NCBI GenBank assembly: GCA_030693705.1
Contig: JAUYAB010000075.1
Location: forward strand, 60,691 to 124,690
DNA: 64,000 nucleotides
Reading direction: 5' to 3'
Source of the DNA: Ignavibacteria bacterium
GTDB lineage: Bacteria > Bacteroidota > Ignavibacteria > Ignavibacteriales > Ignavibacteriaceae
The position numbers and the translations under genes are program-made. How positions within the stretch are numbered: position 1 is the first letter of the stretch; every line of letters begins with the position of its first letter. Below are positions 38,888 through 46,840 of this stretch, piece after piece. Under the pieces are notes generated by a model. It saw only the letters and a list, made by a program, of their open reading frames with translations, was not told the DNA's origin and searched no databases.

Positions 38888-39250
38888 ATGTTAGTGAAAA
38901 AAGGAAATAGAGAACGTTCAAAAACTAAAATTAGAAAAAAGATTTCCGGAACCGCGGAAAGACCAAGACTAACTGTTTACAGAAGTCTCGGTAAAATTTA
39001 TGCTCAGATGATTGATGATGTTACCGGAAATACCCTTGTTGCAGCTTCAGATTTAACTAAAGAATTAGCTGAATCGTTAAAAGAGGCAAAAGGTAAAATT
39101 GCGAAGAGCAAAGTTATCGGAAAATTTGTTGCAAAATCAGCCTTAGAAATAAATATTAAAGCCGCAGTGTTTGATAGAAACGGTTATCGTTACCATGGAA
39201 GAGTTCAAGCATTAGCAGAAAGCGCCAGAGAAGGCGGATTAAAATTATAA
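38888..39250 (+). CDS. rplR: 50S ribosomal protein L18
   Basis: A 120-residue protein: [20 protein letters not shown] at the N-terminus and [20 protein letters not shown] at the end. It binds 5S rRNA with L5. A tRNA-Gln gene follows eight bases after its stop. Confidence 0.97.
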   Translation: MLVKKGNRERSKTKIRKKISGTAERPRLTVYRSLGKIYAQMIDDVTGNTLVAASDLTKELAESLKEAKGKIAKSKVIGKFVAKSALEINIKAAVFDRNGYRYHGRVQALAESAREGGLKL

Positions 39251-39258
39251 AAAATGAT

Positions 39259-39329
39259 TGCCGGGTCGTCTAATGGTAGGACAACGCCCTTTGGAGGCGT
39301 CTGCGGAGGTTCGAATCCTCCCTCGGCAG
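39259..39329 (+). tRNA. tRNA-Gln (UUG) inside the spc cluster
   Basis: Acceptor UGCCGGG pairs with CUCGGCA (one G-U pair), discriminator G. Anticodon stem ACGCC/GGCGU with loop CUUUGGA giving anticodon UUG; T arm GGAGG UUCGAAU CCUCC. 71 bases, no encoded CCA. It lies in the same direction between rplR and rpsE, so it must be cut out of the ribosomal-protein message unless it has its own promoter. Confidence 0.95.
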
Positions 39330-39370
39330 CATGAAAATTTCATTTGTATGGTAGTTAAACGGAGAATTAA

Positions 39371-39886
39371 TTGAAAAAAAATGTAAAAGCGAACGAGCAG
39401 CCGGTTGACGGATTAAAAGAAAAAGTTGTTCACATTAACCGTGTGGCAAAAGTTGTTAAAGGTGGACGCCGGTTCAGCTTTAATGCTATTGTTGTTGTTG
39501 GTAATGGTGAAGGTACCGTTGGCATCGGGCTTGGAAAAGCTAACGAAGTTACAGACGCTATCTCAAAAGGCGTTGATGATGCTAAGAAAAATTTAGTATC
39601 CGTTACGCTTCACAAAAATACTATCCCGCATGAAATTATCGGCAAATTCGGAGCCGGAAAAGTTTTATTAAAACCTGCTTCTGCCGGTACCGGACTAATT
39701 GCCGGCGGTGGAGTGAGAGCCGTATTAGAAGCTGCAGGCGTTCAAGATATTCTTACAAAATCTTTAGGCTCAAGCAATCCGCACAACCAGGTAAAAGCAA
39801 CGTTAAATGCTTTGCAGTCTTTGATCAGTGCAAAAGCTATGGCTGCCAAAAGAGTAATGTCAGTTAATCAATTGTTTAATGCATAA
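39371..39886 (+). CDS. rpsE: 30S ribosomal protein S5
   Basis: A 171-residue protein with [20 protein letters not shown] and [13 protein letters not shown]5 shapes the mRNA entry and accuracy centre. TTG start after ACGGAG. First gene after the inserted tRNA-Gln. Confidence 0.97.
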   Translation: MKKNVKANEQPVDGLKEKVVHINRVAKVVKGGRRFSFNAIVVVGNGEGTVGIGLGKANEVTDAISKGVDDAKKNLVSVTLHKNTIPHEIIGKFGAGKVLLKPASAGTGLIAGGGVRAVLEAAGVQDILTKSLGSSNPHNQVKATLNALQSLISAKAMAAKRVMSVNQLFNA

Positions 39887-39893
39887 AGAGAAG

Positions 39894-40085
39894 ATGATGG
39901 CTAAGAAATTAAAAATAACTCAGACACGAAGTATTATTGATAGACCGGTAAGACAGAAAGCTACAATTAAAGCATTGGGTCTTGGTAGACCGAATTATCA
40001 AGTAATTCATAACGACACTCCTCAGATAAGAGGAATGGTTAAAAAAATTCCCCATTTAGTTTCTGTTGAAGAAATTACTGAATAG
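39894..40085 (+). CDS. rpmD: 50S ribosomal protein L30
   Basis: A 63-residue protein: AKKLKITQTRSIIDRPVRQK and LGLGRPNYQVIHNDTPQIRG. Two adjacent ATGs (39894, 39897) could start it. An earlier in-frame ATG at 39879 overlaps the end of rpsE and is less likely. Confidence 0.95.
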   Translation: MMAKKLKITQTRSIIDRPVRQKATIKALGLGRPNYQVIHNDTPQIRGMVKKIPHLVSVEEITE

Positions 40086-40106
40086 TTTAAAGAAAAAGGT
40101 TAGTTT

Positions 40107-40562
40107 ATGGATGTTTTAAGTAATCTTAAATACGCTAAAGGTTCAAGAAAACCTCGCAAAAGAATTGGCAGAGGAGAAGGCTCCGGTCACGGTGGCACAT
40201 CTACAAAAGGTATGAACGGACAGCACTCACGATCCGGCGCAAATTTTAGAGCTTGGTTTGAAGGCGGTCAAATGCCTTTACAGCGCAGAATTCCAAAATT
40301 TGGATTTACAAATACATTTAAGAAAGAGTTTCAAATTATTAATGTTTCCGATCTTCAGAAATGGGCGGAAAAATCTTCACTTCCGGCTGTAGTAACTCTT
40401 GAAGATTTACAAAAATTAGGACTTCTTTCGTCTAAAACACTTCCTTTAAAGATTTTAGGAAATGGTGAACTTAAAGCTAAACTTTCTCTCGAAGCAAATG
40501 CCGTCAGTAAATCAGCTCAAGCGAAGATTGAAGCTGTCGGCGGTTCAATTAAATTAGTTTAA
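40107..40562 (+). CDS. rplO: 50S ribosomal protein L15
   Basis: A 151-residue protein with the glycine/arginine-rich N-terminus RKRIGRGEGSGHGGTSTKG and FEGGQMPLQRRIPKFGF. A late-assembly 50S protein. It is followed directly by secY, as usual. Confidence 0.97.
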   Translation: MDVLSNLKYAKGSRKPRKRIGRGEGSGHGGTSTKGMNGQHSRSGANFRAWFEGGQMPLQRRIPKFGFTNTFKKEFQIINVSDLQKWAEKSSLPAVVTLEDLQKLGLLSSKTLPLKILGNGELKAKLSLEANAVSKSAQAKIEAVGGSIKLV

Positions 40563-40573
40563 TGCGGTTATAA

Positions 40574-41911
40574 ATGCCAAAAATTACAGATACCTTTCGC
40601 AATATTTTTAAGATAACGGAACTCCGCCAGAGAATTCTTTACACTTTGGCAGTGCTCTTAATCGTTCGTTTTGGCGCTCACGTAACAGTTCCCGGTGTAG
40701 ATGCAACGCTTTTGACTCAAGCGATGCAAAACCAATCCAGTGATACTTTATTTGGGTTATACGATCTTTTCGTCGGCGGTGCGTTTTCTAATGCGGCAAT
40801 TTTTGCGTTAGGAATTATGCCTTACATCTCAGCTTCAATCATACTACAATTGATGGGAGCAGTTGTTCCTTATTTCCAAAAACTTCAACAAGAAGGTGAA
40901 GAAGGAAGAAAAAAGATTACGCAATTGACTCGTTACGGGACGGTTTTAATTTCTGCAATGCAAGCATGGGGAATTACTATACGCTTAACCAATATTGATG
41001 TTCAAGGCGTTTCGATTATTCCGGTGCAAGTGCAAGGTGTGTTTTGGGTTTTATCAACAATTTTGATTTTAACCGCGGGCACCGTTTTTATGATGTGGCT
41101 TGGTGAACAAATCACTGAAAGAGGACTTGGAAATGGTATCTCTTTAATTATTTTCATCGGTATTATTGATCGTTTTCCTTATGCCATCTTGGATGAGTAT
41201 CAGATGATTTCTCAAGGCACAAGAAGTTTAGTTGTTGAAATTGTTATTGTATCGTTTATGGTTTTGGTAATTGCCGGTGTTATTTTAGTTACTCAAGGAA
41301 CGAGAAGAATTCCCGTTCAATATGCTAAAAGAGTTGTAGGAAGAAAAGTTTACGGCGGAGTTACTCAATATATTCCGTTGCGTGTAAATACTGCCGGAGT
41401 TATGCCAATAATTTTTGCTCAGTCAATTATGTTTATTCCGAATACAATACTACAGTTCTTCCCGGATAATGAATTTTTACAGAGCGTTTCAAGTTACTTC
41501 AATTATACATCGCCTGTTTATGCGTTTTTATATGCTTTAGTGATTATCTTTTTCACCTATTTTTATACTGCAATTGCTTTTAATCCGAAAGACGTTGCCG
41601 ATAATATGAAAAAGCAAGGCGGATTTATTCCCGGTATTCGCCCCGGAAAACATACTTCGGATTTTATTGATAATATTTTAACCAAGATTACTTTGCCCGG
41701 TTCCTTCTTTTTAGCGATTGTTGCAATTCTGCCTACATTTGTTGGCGGCTTTGGAGTTTCGGGTAGATTTGCCCAGTTCTTTGGCGGTACAAGTTTATTG
41801 ATCATCGTTGGTGTTGCATTAGATACTTTGCAACAAATTGAATCTCATTTGTTAATGAGACATTACGACGGATTTATGAAATCCGGTAAAATTAAAGGCA
41901 GAAGAGCCTAA
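40574..41911 (+). CDS. secY: Preprotein translocase channel SecY
   Basis: A 445-residue protein with ten predicted transmembrane helices. Typical segments are ALGIMPYISASIILQLMGAV (helix 2 and plug region), ITERGLGNGISLIIFIGI and the cytoplasmic loop FNPKDVADNMKKQGGFIPGI. It forms the channel with SecE encoded at 15702. Normal place at the end of the spc group. Confidence 0.97.
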   Translation: MPKITDTFRNIFKITELRQRILYTLAVLLIVRFGAHVTVPGVDATLLTQAMQNQSSDTLFGLYDLFVGGAFSNAAIFALGIMPYISASIILQLMGAVVPYFQKLQQEGEEGRKKITQLTRYGTVLISAMQAWGITIRLTNIDVQGVSIIPVQVQGVFWVLSTILILTAGTVFMMWLGEQITERGLGNGISLIIFIGIIDRFPYAILDEYQMISQGTRSLVVEIVIVSFMVLVIAGVILVTQGTRRIPVQYAKRVVGRKVYGGVTQYIPLRVNTAGVMPIIFAQSIMFIPNTILQFFPDNEFLQSVSSYFNYTSPVYAFLYALVIIFFTYFYTAIAFNPKDVADNMKKQGGFIPGIRPGKHTSDFIDNILTKITLPGSFFLAIVAILPTFVGGFGVSGRFAQFFGGTSLLIIVGVALDTLQQIESHLLMRHYDGFMKSGKIKGRRA

Positions 41912-41917
41912 GCGATC

Positions 41918-42679
41918 TTGATAATAATTAAGACAAAAAAAGAAATTGATTTTATTAGAGAAAGTTGTGTCATTGTAGCAGAAACCCTGCAATTAGTAAA
42001 AAAAAATGTTCGCCCCGGTGTTACAACTAAAGAACTGGATCTAATTGCTGAAGATTTTATTTTAAGTAAAAATGCGAAACCGGCATTCAAAGGCTATTCG
42101 CAAGGCGATGGAAATCCTTTTCCGGGCACCATTTGTTCTTCGAGAAATTGTGAAGTTGTGCATGGAATCCCTGCAAAAACCGTTTTAACCGAAGGTGACA
42201 TCATCTCGATTGATGTTGGCGTAAATAAAAACGGTTATTTTGGCGATGCAGCTTTAACAGTAGCAGTCGGATCAATTGCACCCGAGGTTCAAAAATTGAT
42301 GGATGTTACTGAAAGATCGCTTTACCTTGGCATTGCCGAAGCAATTGAAAACAGACGTCTGCACAATATTTCAAATGCAATTCAGTCTTTTGTTGAAGAG
42401 AATGGTTTTTCAATTGTTAGAGAATTAACGGGACATGGAGTTGGAAAACGCTTGCACGAAGATCCTTCTATTCCGAACTTTGGCAAACGAGATTCAGGTC
42501 CAAAAATGAAAAGCGGAATGACCCTGGCAATTGAACCGATGGTGAATATGGGAAAGAAAGAAGTTGTTGTAGGTTATGACGGCTGGACAGTACTGACAAA
42601 AGACGGATTGCCGTCAGCTCATTTTGAGCATACTATTTTAGTAACTAACGGGAAACCGGAAATTTTAACAGTTTGTTGA
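41918..42679 (+). CDS. map: Methionine aminopeptidase, type I
   Basis: A 253-residue enzyme that removes the initiator methionine from new proteins. Metal ligands are visible: Asp in [17 protein letters not shown] (two), His in [15 protein letters not shown], Glu in LAIEPMV and Glu in [10 protein letters not shown]. Begins at a TTG seven bases after the secY stop; no in-frame ATG lies near. The secY-map-infA-rpmJ order is standard. Confidence 0.96.
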   Translation: MIIIKTKKEIDFIRESCVIVAETLQLVKKNVRPGVTTKELDLIAEDFILSKNAKPAFKGYSQGDGNPFPGTICSSRNCEVVHGIPAKTVLTEGDIISIDVGVNKNGYFGDAALTVAVGSIAPEVQKLMDVTERSLYLGIAEAIENRRLHNISNAIQSFVEENGFSIVRELTGHGVGKRLHEDPSIPNFGKRDSGPKMKSGMTLAIEPMVNMGKKEVVVGYDGWTVLTKDGLPSAHFEHTILVTNGKPEILTVC

Positions 42680-42680
42680 T

Positions 42681-42899
42681 ATGGCGAAGCAAGGTCCTAT
42701 AAAAGTTGATGGAGTAATTTCAGAAACGTTGCCAAACGCTCACTTTAAAGTGCAGTTGGATAACGGACACGAAATACTTGCTCATATTTCAGGCAAAATG
42801 AGAATGCATTTTATAAAAATACTGGTTGGAGATAAAGTATCTGTTGAATTATCGCCTTATGATCTTACAAAAGGCAGAATAACCTACAGATATAAATAA
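42681..42899 (+). CDS. infA: Translation initiation factor IF-1
   Basis: A 72-residue OB-fold protein: [20 protein letters not shown] and [11 protein letters not shown]. It occupies the A site during initiation. It starts one base after the map stop codon. Confidence 0.97.
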   Translation: MAKQGPIKVDGVISETLPNAHFKVQLDNGHEILAHISGKMRMHFIKILVGDKVSVELSPYDLTKGRITYRYK

Positions 42900-42910
42900 G
42901 CGGAGAAAAT

Positions 42911-43024
42911 ATGAAAGTTCGATCATCTGTAAAGAAAATTTGCGATAACTGCAAAGTTATCAAACGAAAAGGTGTTGTGCGCGTGATCTGTAAAAATCCA
43001 AAACATAAGCAACGCCAAGGTTAA
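42911..43024 (+). CDS. rpmJ: 50S ribosomal protein L36 (zinc form)
   Basis: A 37-residue protein, [20 protein letters not shown], then [16 protein letters not shown], with the zinc set C-x2-C...C...H complete (C11, C14, C27, H32). CGGAG precedes the ATG. Unlike L33 and S14 in this window, L36 keeps its full zinc site. Confidence 0.97.
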   Translation: MKVRSSVKKICDNCKVIKRKGVVRVICKNPKHKQRQG

Positions 43025-43048
43025 TTTTAAAATAAAGGAGATACATAG

Positions 43049-43432
43049 TTGGCTCGTATAGCTGGAGTTGATTTACCCAAAAACAAAAAAGTCTTTTTTG
43101 GTCTTCAATATATTTTTGGTATTGGTGAACAAGTAGCAAAAGAAGTTTTAGAAAAAGCAAAAATTGATCCTGATAAAAAAGTATCGGCATTAAATGAAGA
43201 TGAAGTTGCTGCAATTCGCGGCGTACTTCAAGCTGATTATAAAGTTGAAGGAGCTCTTCGTTCCGAAGTTCAACAGAATATTAAACGTTTGATGGATATT
43301 GGCAGTTACCGCGGTCTTCGTCATAGAAGAAGCTTGCCTGCCAGAGGTCAAAGAACCAGAACTAATTCAAGAACTCGTAAAGGTAAACGGAAAACCGTTG
43401 CCGGCAAAAAGAAAACTCCAACTAAGAAATAA
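43049..43432 (+). CDS. rpsM: 30S ribosomal protein S13
   Basis: A 127-residue protein: [20 protein letters not shown] and [19 protein letters not shown] with a lysine-rich tail that reaches the P-site tRNA. TTG start after AAAGGAG. First gene of the alpha group. Confidence 0.97.
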   Translation: MARIAGVDLPKNKKVFFGLQYIFGIGEQVAKEVLEKAKIDPDKKVSALNEDEVAAIRGVLQADYKVEGALRSEVQQNIKRLMDIGSYRGLRHRRSLPARGQRTRTNSRTRKGKRKTVAGKKKTPTKK

Positions 43433-43460
43433 TTAAATAGATTAAAGGCGAGGCTAAATC

Positions 43461-43847
43461 TTGGCTAAAAGTGTAAAAAAAACAAAAAAGAAAAATTTAG
43501 TAGATTCTAACGGAACTGCTCATATTAAAGCAACGTTTAATAATGTTCAAGTTACGTTAGCAGATATTTATGGTAATACTATCTCCTGGTCTTCTGCCGG
43601 CAGAAACGGATTCAAAGGATCGAGAAAGAATACCCCGTTTGCCGCTCAAGTTACAGCGGATGCGGCAGCGAAAGAAGCATATGCATTAGGTTTGCGCAGG
43701 GTAGAAGTGTTTGTGAAAGGTCCCGGATCCGGTAGAGAATCTGCTATCCGTGCATTAAGTACTGCAGGAATTGAAATCACACAAATTAAAGATGTGACTC
43801 CTATTCCGCATAACGGCTGCAGACCTCCTAAGAAAAGAAGAGTTTAA
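43461..43847 (+). CDS. rpsK: 30S ribosomal protein S11
   Basis: A 128-residue protein: [40 protein letters not shown] and [18 protein letters not shown]. It lines the mRNA exit channel on the platform. TTG start with GCGAGG upstream. Confidence 0.97.
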   Translation: MAKSVKKTKKKNLVDSNGTAHIKATFNNVQVTLADIYGNTISWSSAGRNGFKGSRKNTPFAAQVTADAAAKEAYALGLRRVEVFVKGPGSGRESAIRALSTAGIEITQIKDVTPIPHNGCRPPKKRRV

Positions 43848-43871
43848 TTTTATTATTGGAGAAGTAAGTAA

Positions 43872-44498
43872 ATGGCAAGATACACAGGTCCTGTTTGTAA
43901 ATTATGTAGACGCGAAAAACAGAAGTTATTCTTAAAAGGACAAAAATGTTTTACGGATAAATGTCCGATCGAAAAGAAAAACTATCCTCCCGGACAGCAT
44001 GGGTTGAACCGTCGTGCAAAAATTTCCGAATATGGAATTCAGTTACGTGAAAAACAGAAGATTAAAAGACAATACGGAGTTTTAGAAACTCAATTTAGAA
44101 ATTACTTTGAATCAGCTAACAACCAAAAAGGTATCACCGGAGATAATCTTGTAAAGATGCTTGAAAGCAGATTTGATAACGTTGTTTACCGCCTTGGACT
44201 AGCTTCTTCCAGAAAATCTGCAAGACAATTGATCCGCCATAGACACGTAATGATTAACGACAGATTGGTTGATATTCCTTCTTATATTCTCAAAGCCGGT
44301 GACGTTATTAAAGTTCGTGAGAAAAGTAAAAAACTCGATCTTATTCACAACTCGTTAAAAAGAGTAAAAGATAACGTTTATTCTTGGTTGTCAATTGATA
44401 AAGCTACGTTAAGCGGTACATTTTTACAAGTTCCTGAAAGAGCTGATGTCCCTCTAAATGCAAATGAACAACTTGTTGTAGAGCTTTATTCTAAATAA
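43872..44498 (+). CDS. rpsD: 30S ribosomal protein S4 (zinc form)
   Basis: A 208-residue protein. The N-terminus [19 protein letters not shown], then KCFTDKCP, has four cysteines that fit the zinc-binding form of S4. The S4 RNA-binding domain follows ([20 protein letters not shown]). S4 initiates 30S assembly. TTGGAG upstream. Confidence 0.97.
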   Translation: MARYTGPVCKLCRREKQKLFLKGQKCFTDKCPIEKKNYPPGQHGLNRRAKISEYGIQLREKQKIKRQYGVLETQFRNYFESANNQKGITGDNLVKMLESRFDNVVYRLGLASSRKSARQLIRHRHVMINDRLVDIPSYILKAGDVIKVREKSKKLDLIHNSLKRVKDNVYSWLSIDKATLSGTFLQVPERADVPLNANEQLVVELYSK

Positions 44499-44525
44499 TT
44501 TTTTTAAGTATGACAGAGGATAGAA

Positions 44526-45521
44526 ATGACTTTAGTAAATTTTAAAATGCCCGAAATGGTTGTCTTAGATGACGCCACCTTCACAAATGATTATGGCAAA
44601 TTTTCCTTACAACCGCTCGAAAGAGGTTACGGTGTAACGTTAGGTAACTCTTTAAGAAGAGTTCTCCTTTCATCTTTACCCGGCGCAGCTATTGTTGCCG
44701 TTAAATTTTCAAATGTATTGCATGAATTCAGCACAATTCAAGGAGTGGTTGAAGATACAGCCGAAATTATTCTTAACCTTAAACAAGTTAGAATGAAACT
44801 ATTGAATAAAAAGCCGATCAAAATTGATTTATCTTTCAACGGTGAAGGTGAATTCAAAGCATCAGATATTCAAAAAGAAAGCGCGGAAGTTGAAATTCTT
44901 AATCCGGATTTACATATCGCCACGTTAAACAAATCAGCCAAGTTTGATTTAGAGATTCGTATTGGCAGAGGACGAGGATTCGTACCGGCTAACGAAAATA
45001 AATCACCTGAGTACACGTTGGGTACCATTGCAATCGATTCAATTTATACTCCGATTAAAAATGTTAAATACGATGTTGAAAACGTTCGTATCGGGGACAA
45101 AAACGATTTCGAAAAACTTACTCTCGAAATCTGGACAGATGGTTCAATTGCGCCTGATGATGCGTTAACTCAATCAGCCAAAATCATGAAAGATCATATT
45201 CAACTTTTTATTAATCTTGATCTTGAACCTGAAGAAAAACAAGCTGAAATTCAAAGAGATTCTGAAAAAGAGAGAGTTAAAAAAATCTTATTAACCAACG
45301 TTGATGACCTTGAATTAAGCGTTCGCGCTCATAATTGTTTAAAGGCTGCCAATATCAAAAATATTGCCGAGCTTGTAAAACGTGATGAAGCCGAGATGCT
45401 CAAATTCAGAAATTTCGGACGCAAATCGCTTTCCGAATTAACCGAAATTGTTGAAACTTTAGGTTTGGAATTCGGAATGGATATTGACAGTTACATTAAA
45501 GACGAGAACGAAAACAACTGA
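44526..45521 (+). CDS. rpoA: RNA polymerase alpha subunit
   Basis: A 331-residue protein with a dimerisation/assembly N-terminal domain (PLERGYGVTLGNSLRRVLLS) and the DNA-contacting C-terminal domain (NIKNIAELVKRDEAEMLKF then FGRKSLSEL). Normal length. Lies between rpsD and rplQ. Confidence 0.98.
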   Translation: MTLVNFKMPEMVVLDDATFTNDYGKFSLQPLERGYGVTLGNSLRRVLLSSLPGAAIVAVKFSNVLHEFSTIQGVVEDTAEIILNLKQVRMKLLNKKPIKIDLSFNGEGEFKASDIQKESAEVEILNPDLHIATLNKSAKFDLEIRIGRGRGFVPANENKSPEYTLGTIAIDSIYTPIKNVKYDVENVRIGDKNDFEKLTLEIWTDGSIAPDDALTQSAKIMKDHIQLFINLDLEPEEKQAEIQRDSEKERVKKILLTNVDDLELSVRAHNCLKAANIKNIAELVKRDEAEMLKFRNFGRKSLSELTEIVETLGLEFGMDIDSYIKDENENN

Positions 45522-45626
45522 AATTTAAAACATGCATCCGCGCATTCATTCAGTCTTGCTCCCAAAACTGTAGTTTAATTGAATGGATGAATGGTTGTAT
45601 GAAAATTATTAAACAAAGGTTTTGCT
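45522..45626. other. rpoA-rplQ spacer with short inverted repeat
   Basis: CATGCATCCGCGCATTCATTCAG and TTGAATGGATGAATGGTTGTATG form an imperfect inverted repeat, related to the stretch at 8545-8645. It is the longest spacer in the alpha group. Confidence 0.5.
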
Positions 45627-46121
45627 ATGAGACACAGTGTTAAAGGTAGAAAATTAAATAGAACAGCAAGTCACAGATCTGCACTCTTACGTAATTTGGC
45701 TACTTCATTATTGAAACATAAAAGAATTAGAACAACCGTTGCAAAAGCTAAAGAACTTCGCATGTTTGTTGAACCGTTATTAAGTAAAGCTATTGTGGGT
45801 GATCTCCACAATCAAAAAATGGTGATGGATTCAATTAAAGATAAGGAAGTTGTAAAAGAACTTTTCAGTTCGATTGTTCCTACTATTGGTGAAAGAAAAG
45901 GCGGTTACACCCGCGTTGTAAAACTCGGGCGTCGCTTAGGTGACGGCGCTGAAATTGCAATTATTGAATTGGTTGATTACAACGAAGTTGCTAACCAAAA
46001 AGCAGTTGAAAACAAAGAGAAAAAAGAAGCAAAAGGCGAAGCCAAAAAAACTAAAGCAGCCGAAAAAGGAGCTGTTGAAGACGCTAAAATAATTGAAGAA
46101 ACAGCAAAAGCGAAAAAATAA
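45627..46121 (+). CDS. rplQ: 50S ribosomal protein L17 with C-terminal extension
   Basis: A 164-residue protein. The first 118 are a normal L17 (MRHSVKGRKLNRTASHRSAL, RRLGDGAEIAIIELVDYN). The last 45 are a charged, lysine/alanine/glutamate-rich tail (KEKKEAKGEAKKTKAAEKGA...), likely disordered or helical on the ribosome surface. Last ribosomal protein of the block; a hairpin follows. Confidence 0.96.
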   Translation: MRHSVKGRKLNRTASHRSALLRNLATSLLKHKRIRTTVAKAKELRMFVEPLLSKAIVGDLHNQKMVMDSIKDKEVVKELFSSIVPTIGERKGGYTRVVKLGRRLGDGAEIAIIELVDYNEVANQKAVENKEKKEAKGEAKKTKAAEKGAVEDAKIIEETAKAKK

Positions 46122-46139
46122 TTATAATATAGTTTGGAG

Positions 46140-46176
46140 AAAAAAGAGTAGTCGGATTTCCGGTTACTCTTTTTTT
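46140..46176 (+). terminator. Hairpin with T-run between rplQ and engB
   Basis: A stem of about sixteen pairs (AAAAAAGAGTAGTCGG/CCGGTTACTCTTTTTT, two G-T pairs) closes on a four-base loop ATTT, and its 3' arm is itself the T-run. It reads as a terminator for the ribosomal block, but it also sits exactly between GGAG (46136-46139) and the engB ATG (46181); see findings. Confidence 0.75.
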
Positions 46177-46180
46177 GTTT

Positions 46181-46804
46181 ATGCACAAAGAATTACTCTT
46201 TAAAAAATCAGTTTACGCAGTCTCTGAATTGCCCACGGATTCGCTTCCGGAAGTTGTTCTTTGTGGTCGATCAAATGTCGGGAAATCTTCTTTTATAAAT
46301 TCGTTTTTCGGTAAAAAGAATTTGGCAAAAGTAAGTTCGGATCCGGGGAAAACCCGTTCGTTGAACTTTTACGAAATTGATAAATCTTTTTATGTTGTCG
46401 ATCTGCCCGGATTTGGATACGCTAAGATCGGTTTGGAAGAGAGAAAACGATGGGGAAAACTTATCGAAGATTATTTCAAAGCTTCAAAAGTTATTACGTT
46501 GATCTTTCATTTTATCGATAGCCGTCATGAACCGATGCAGAGCGATATTGATTTATACAACATGATTTCTTTTTACCAATTGCCGTACTTCATCATTTTA
46601 AGTAAAGTTGATAAACTGAATCAATCACAGCTTGCGGCGGCAAAAAAAAATGTGTCGAAATATTTTCCCGATTTTAATTTCGGCGCAAATCTTTTCTTCT
46701 ACTCTACAATGTCGGGCAGATGGAAAAGAGATATTGAAAAGCAGCTTTATGGACAATTAGAACAAGCTAAACTGAAATCAAAAGTTGCTAATAAACCGGG
46801 CTAA
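46181..46804 (+). CDS. engB: Ribosome biogenesis GTPase EngB (YihA/YsxC)
   Basis: A 207-residue TrmE-Era-EngA-EngB-Septin family GTPase: G1 GRSNVGKSSFINS, G3 DLPGFGYAKI, G4 SKVDKL. It acts in late 50S assembly. Start taken at the ATG after TTGTTT. The only Shine-Dalgarno-like GGAG is 41 bases upstream, beyond the hairpin. Confidence 0.95.
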   Translation: MHKELLFKKSVYAVSELPTDSLPEVVLCGRSNVGKSSFINSFFGKKNLAKVSSDPGKTRSLNFYEIDKSFYVVDLPGFGYAKIGLEERKRWGKLIEDYFKASKVITLIFHFIDSRHEPMQSDIDLYNMISFYQLPYFIILSKVDKLNQSQLAAAKKNVSKYFPDFNFGANLFFYSTMSGRWKRDIEKQLYGQLEQAKLKSKVANKPG

Positions 46805-46840
46805 GGTTATATTTAGCTAAAAATTAATTAAACATTTTGC

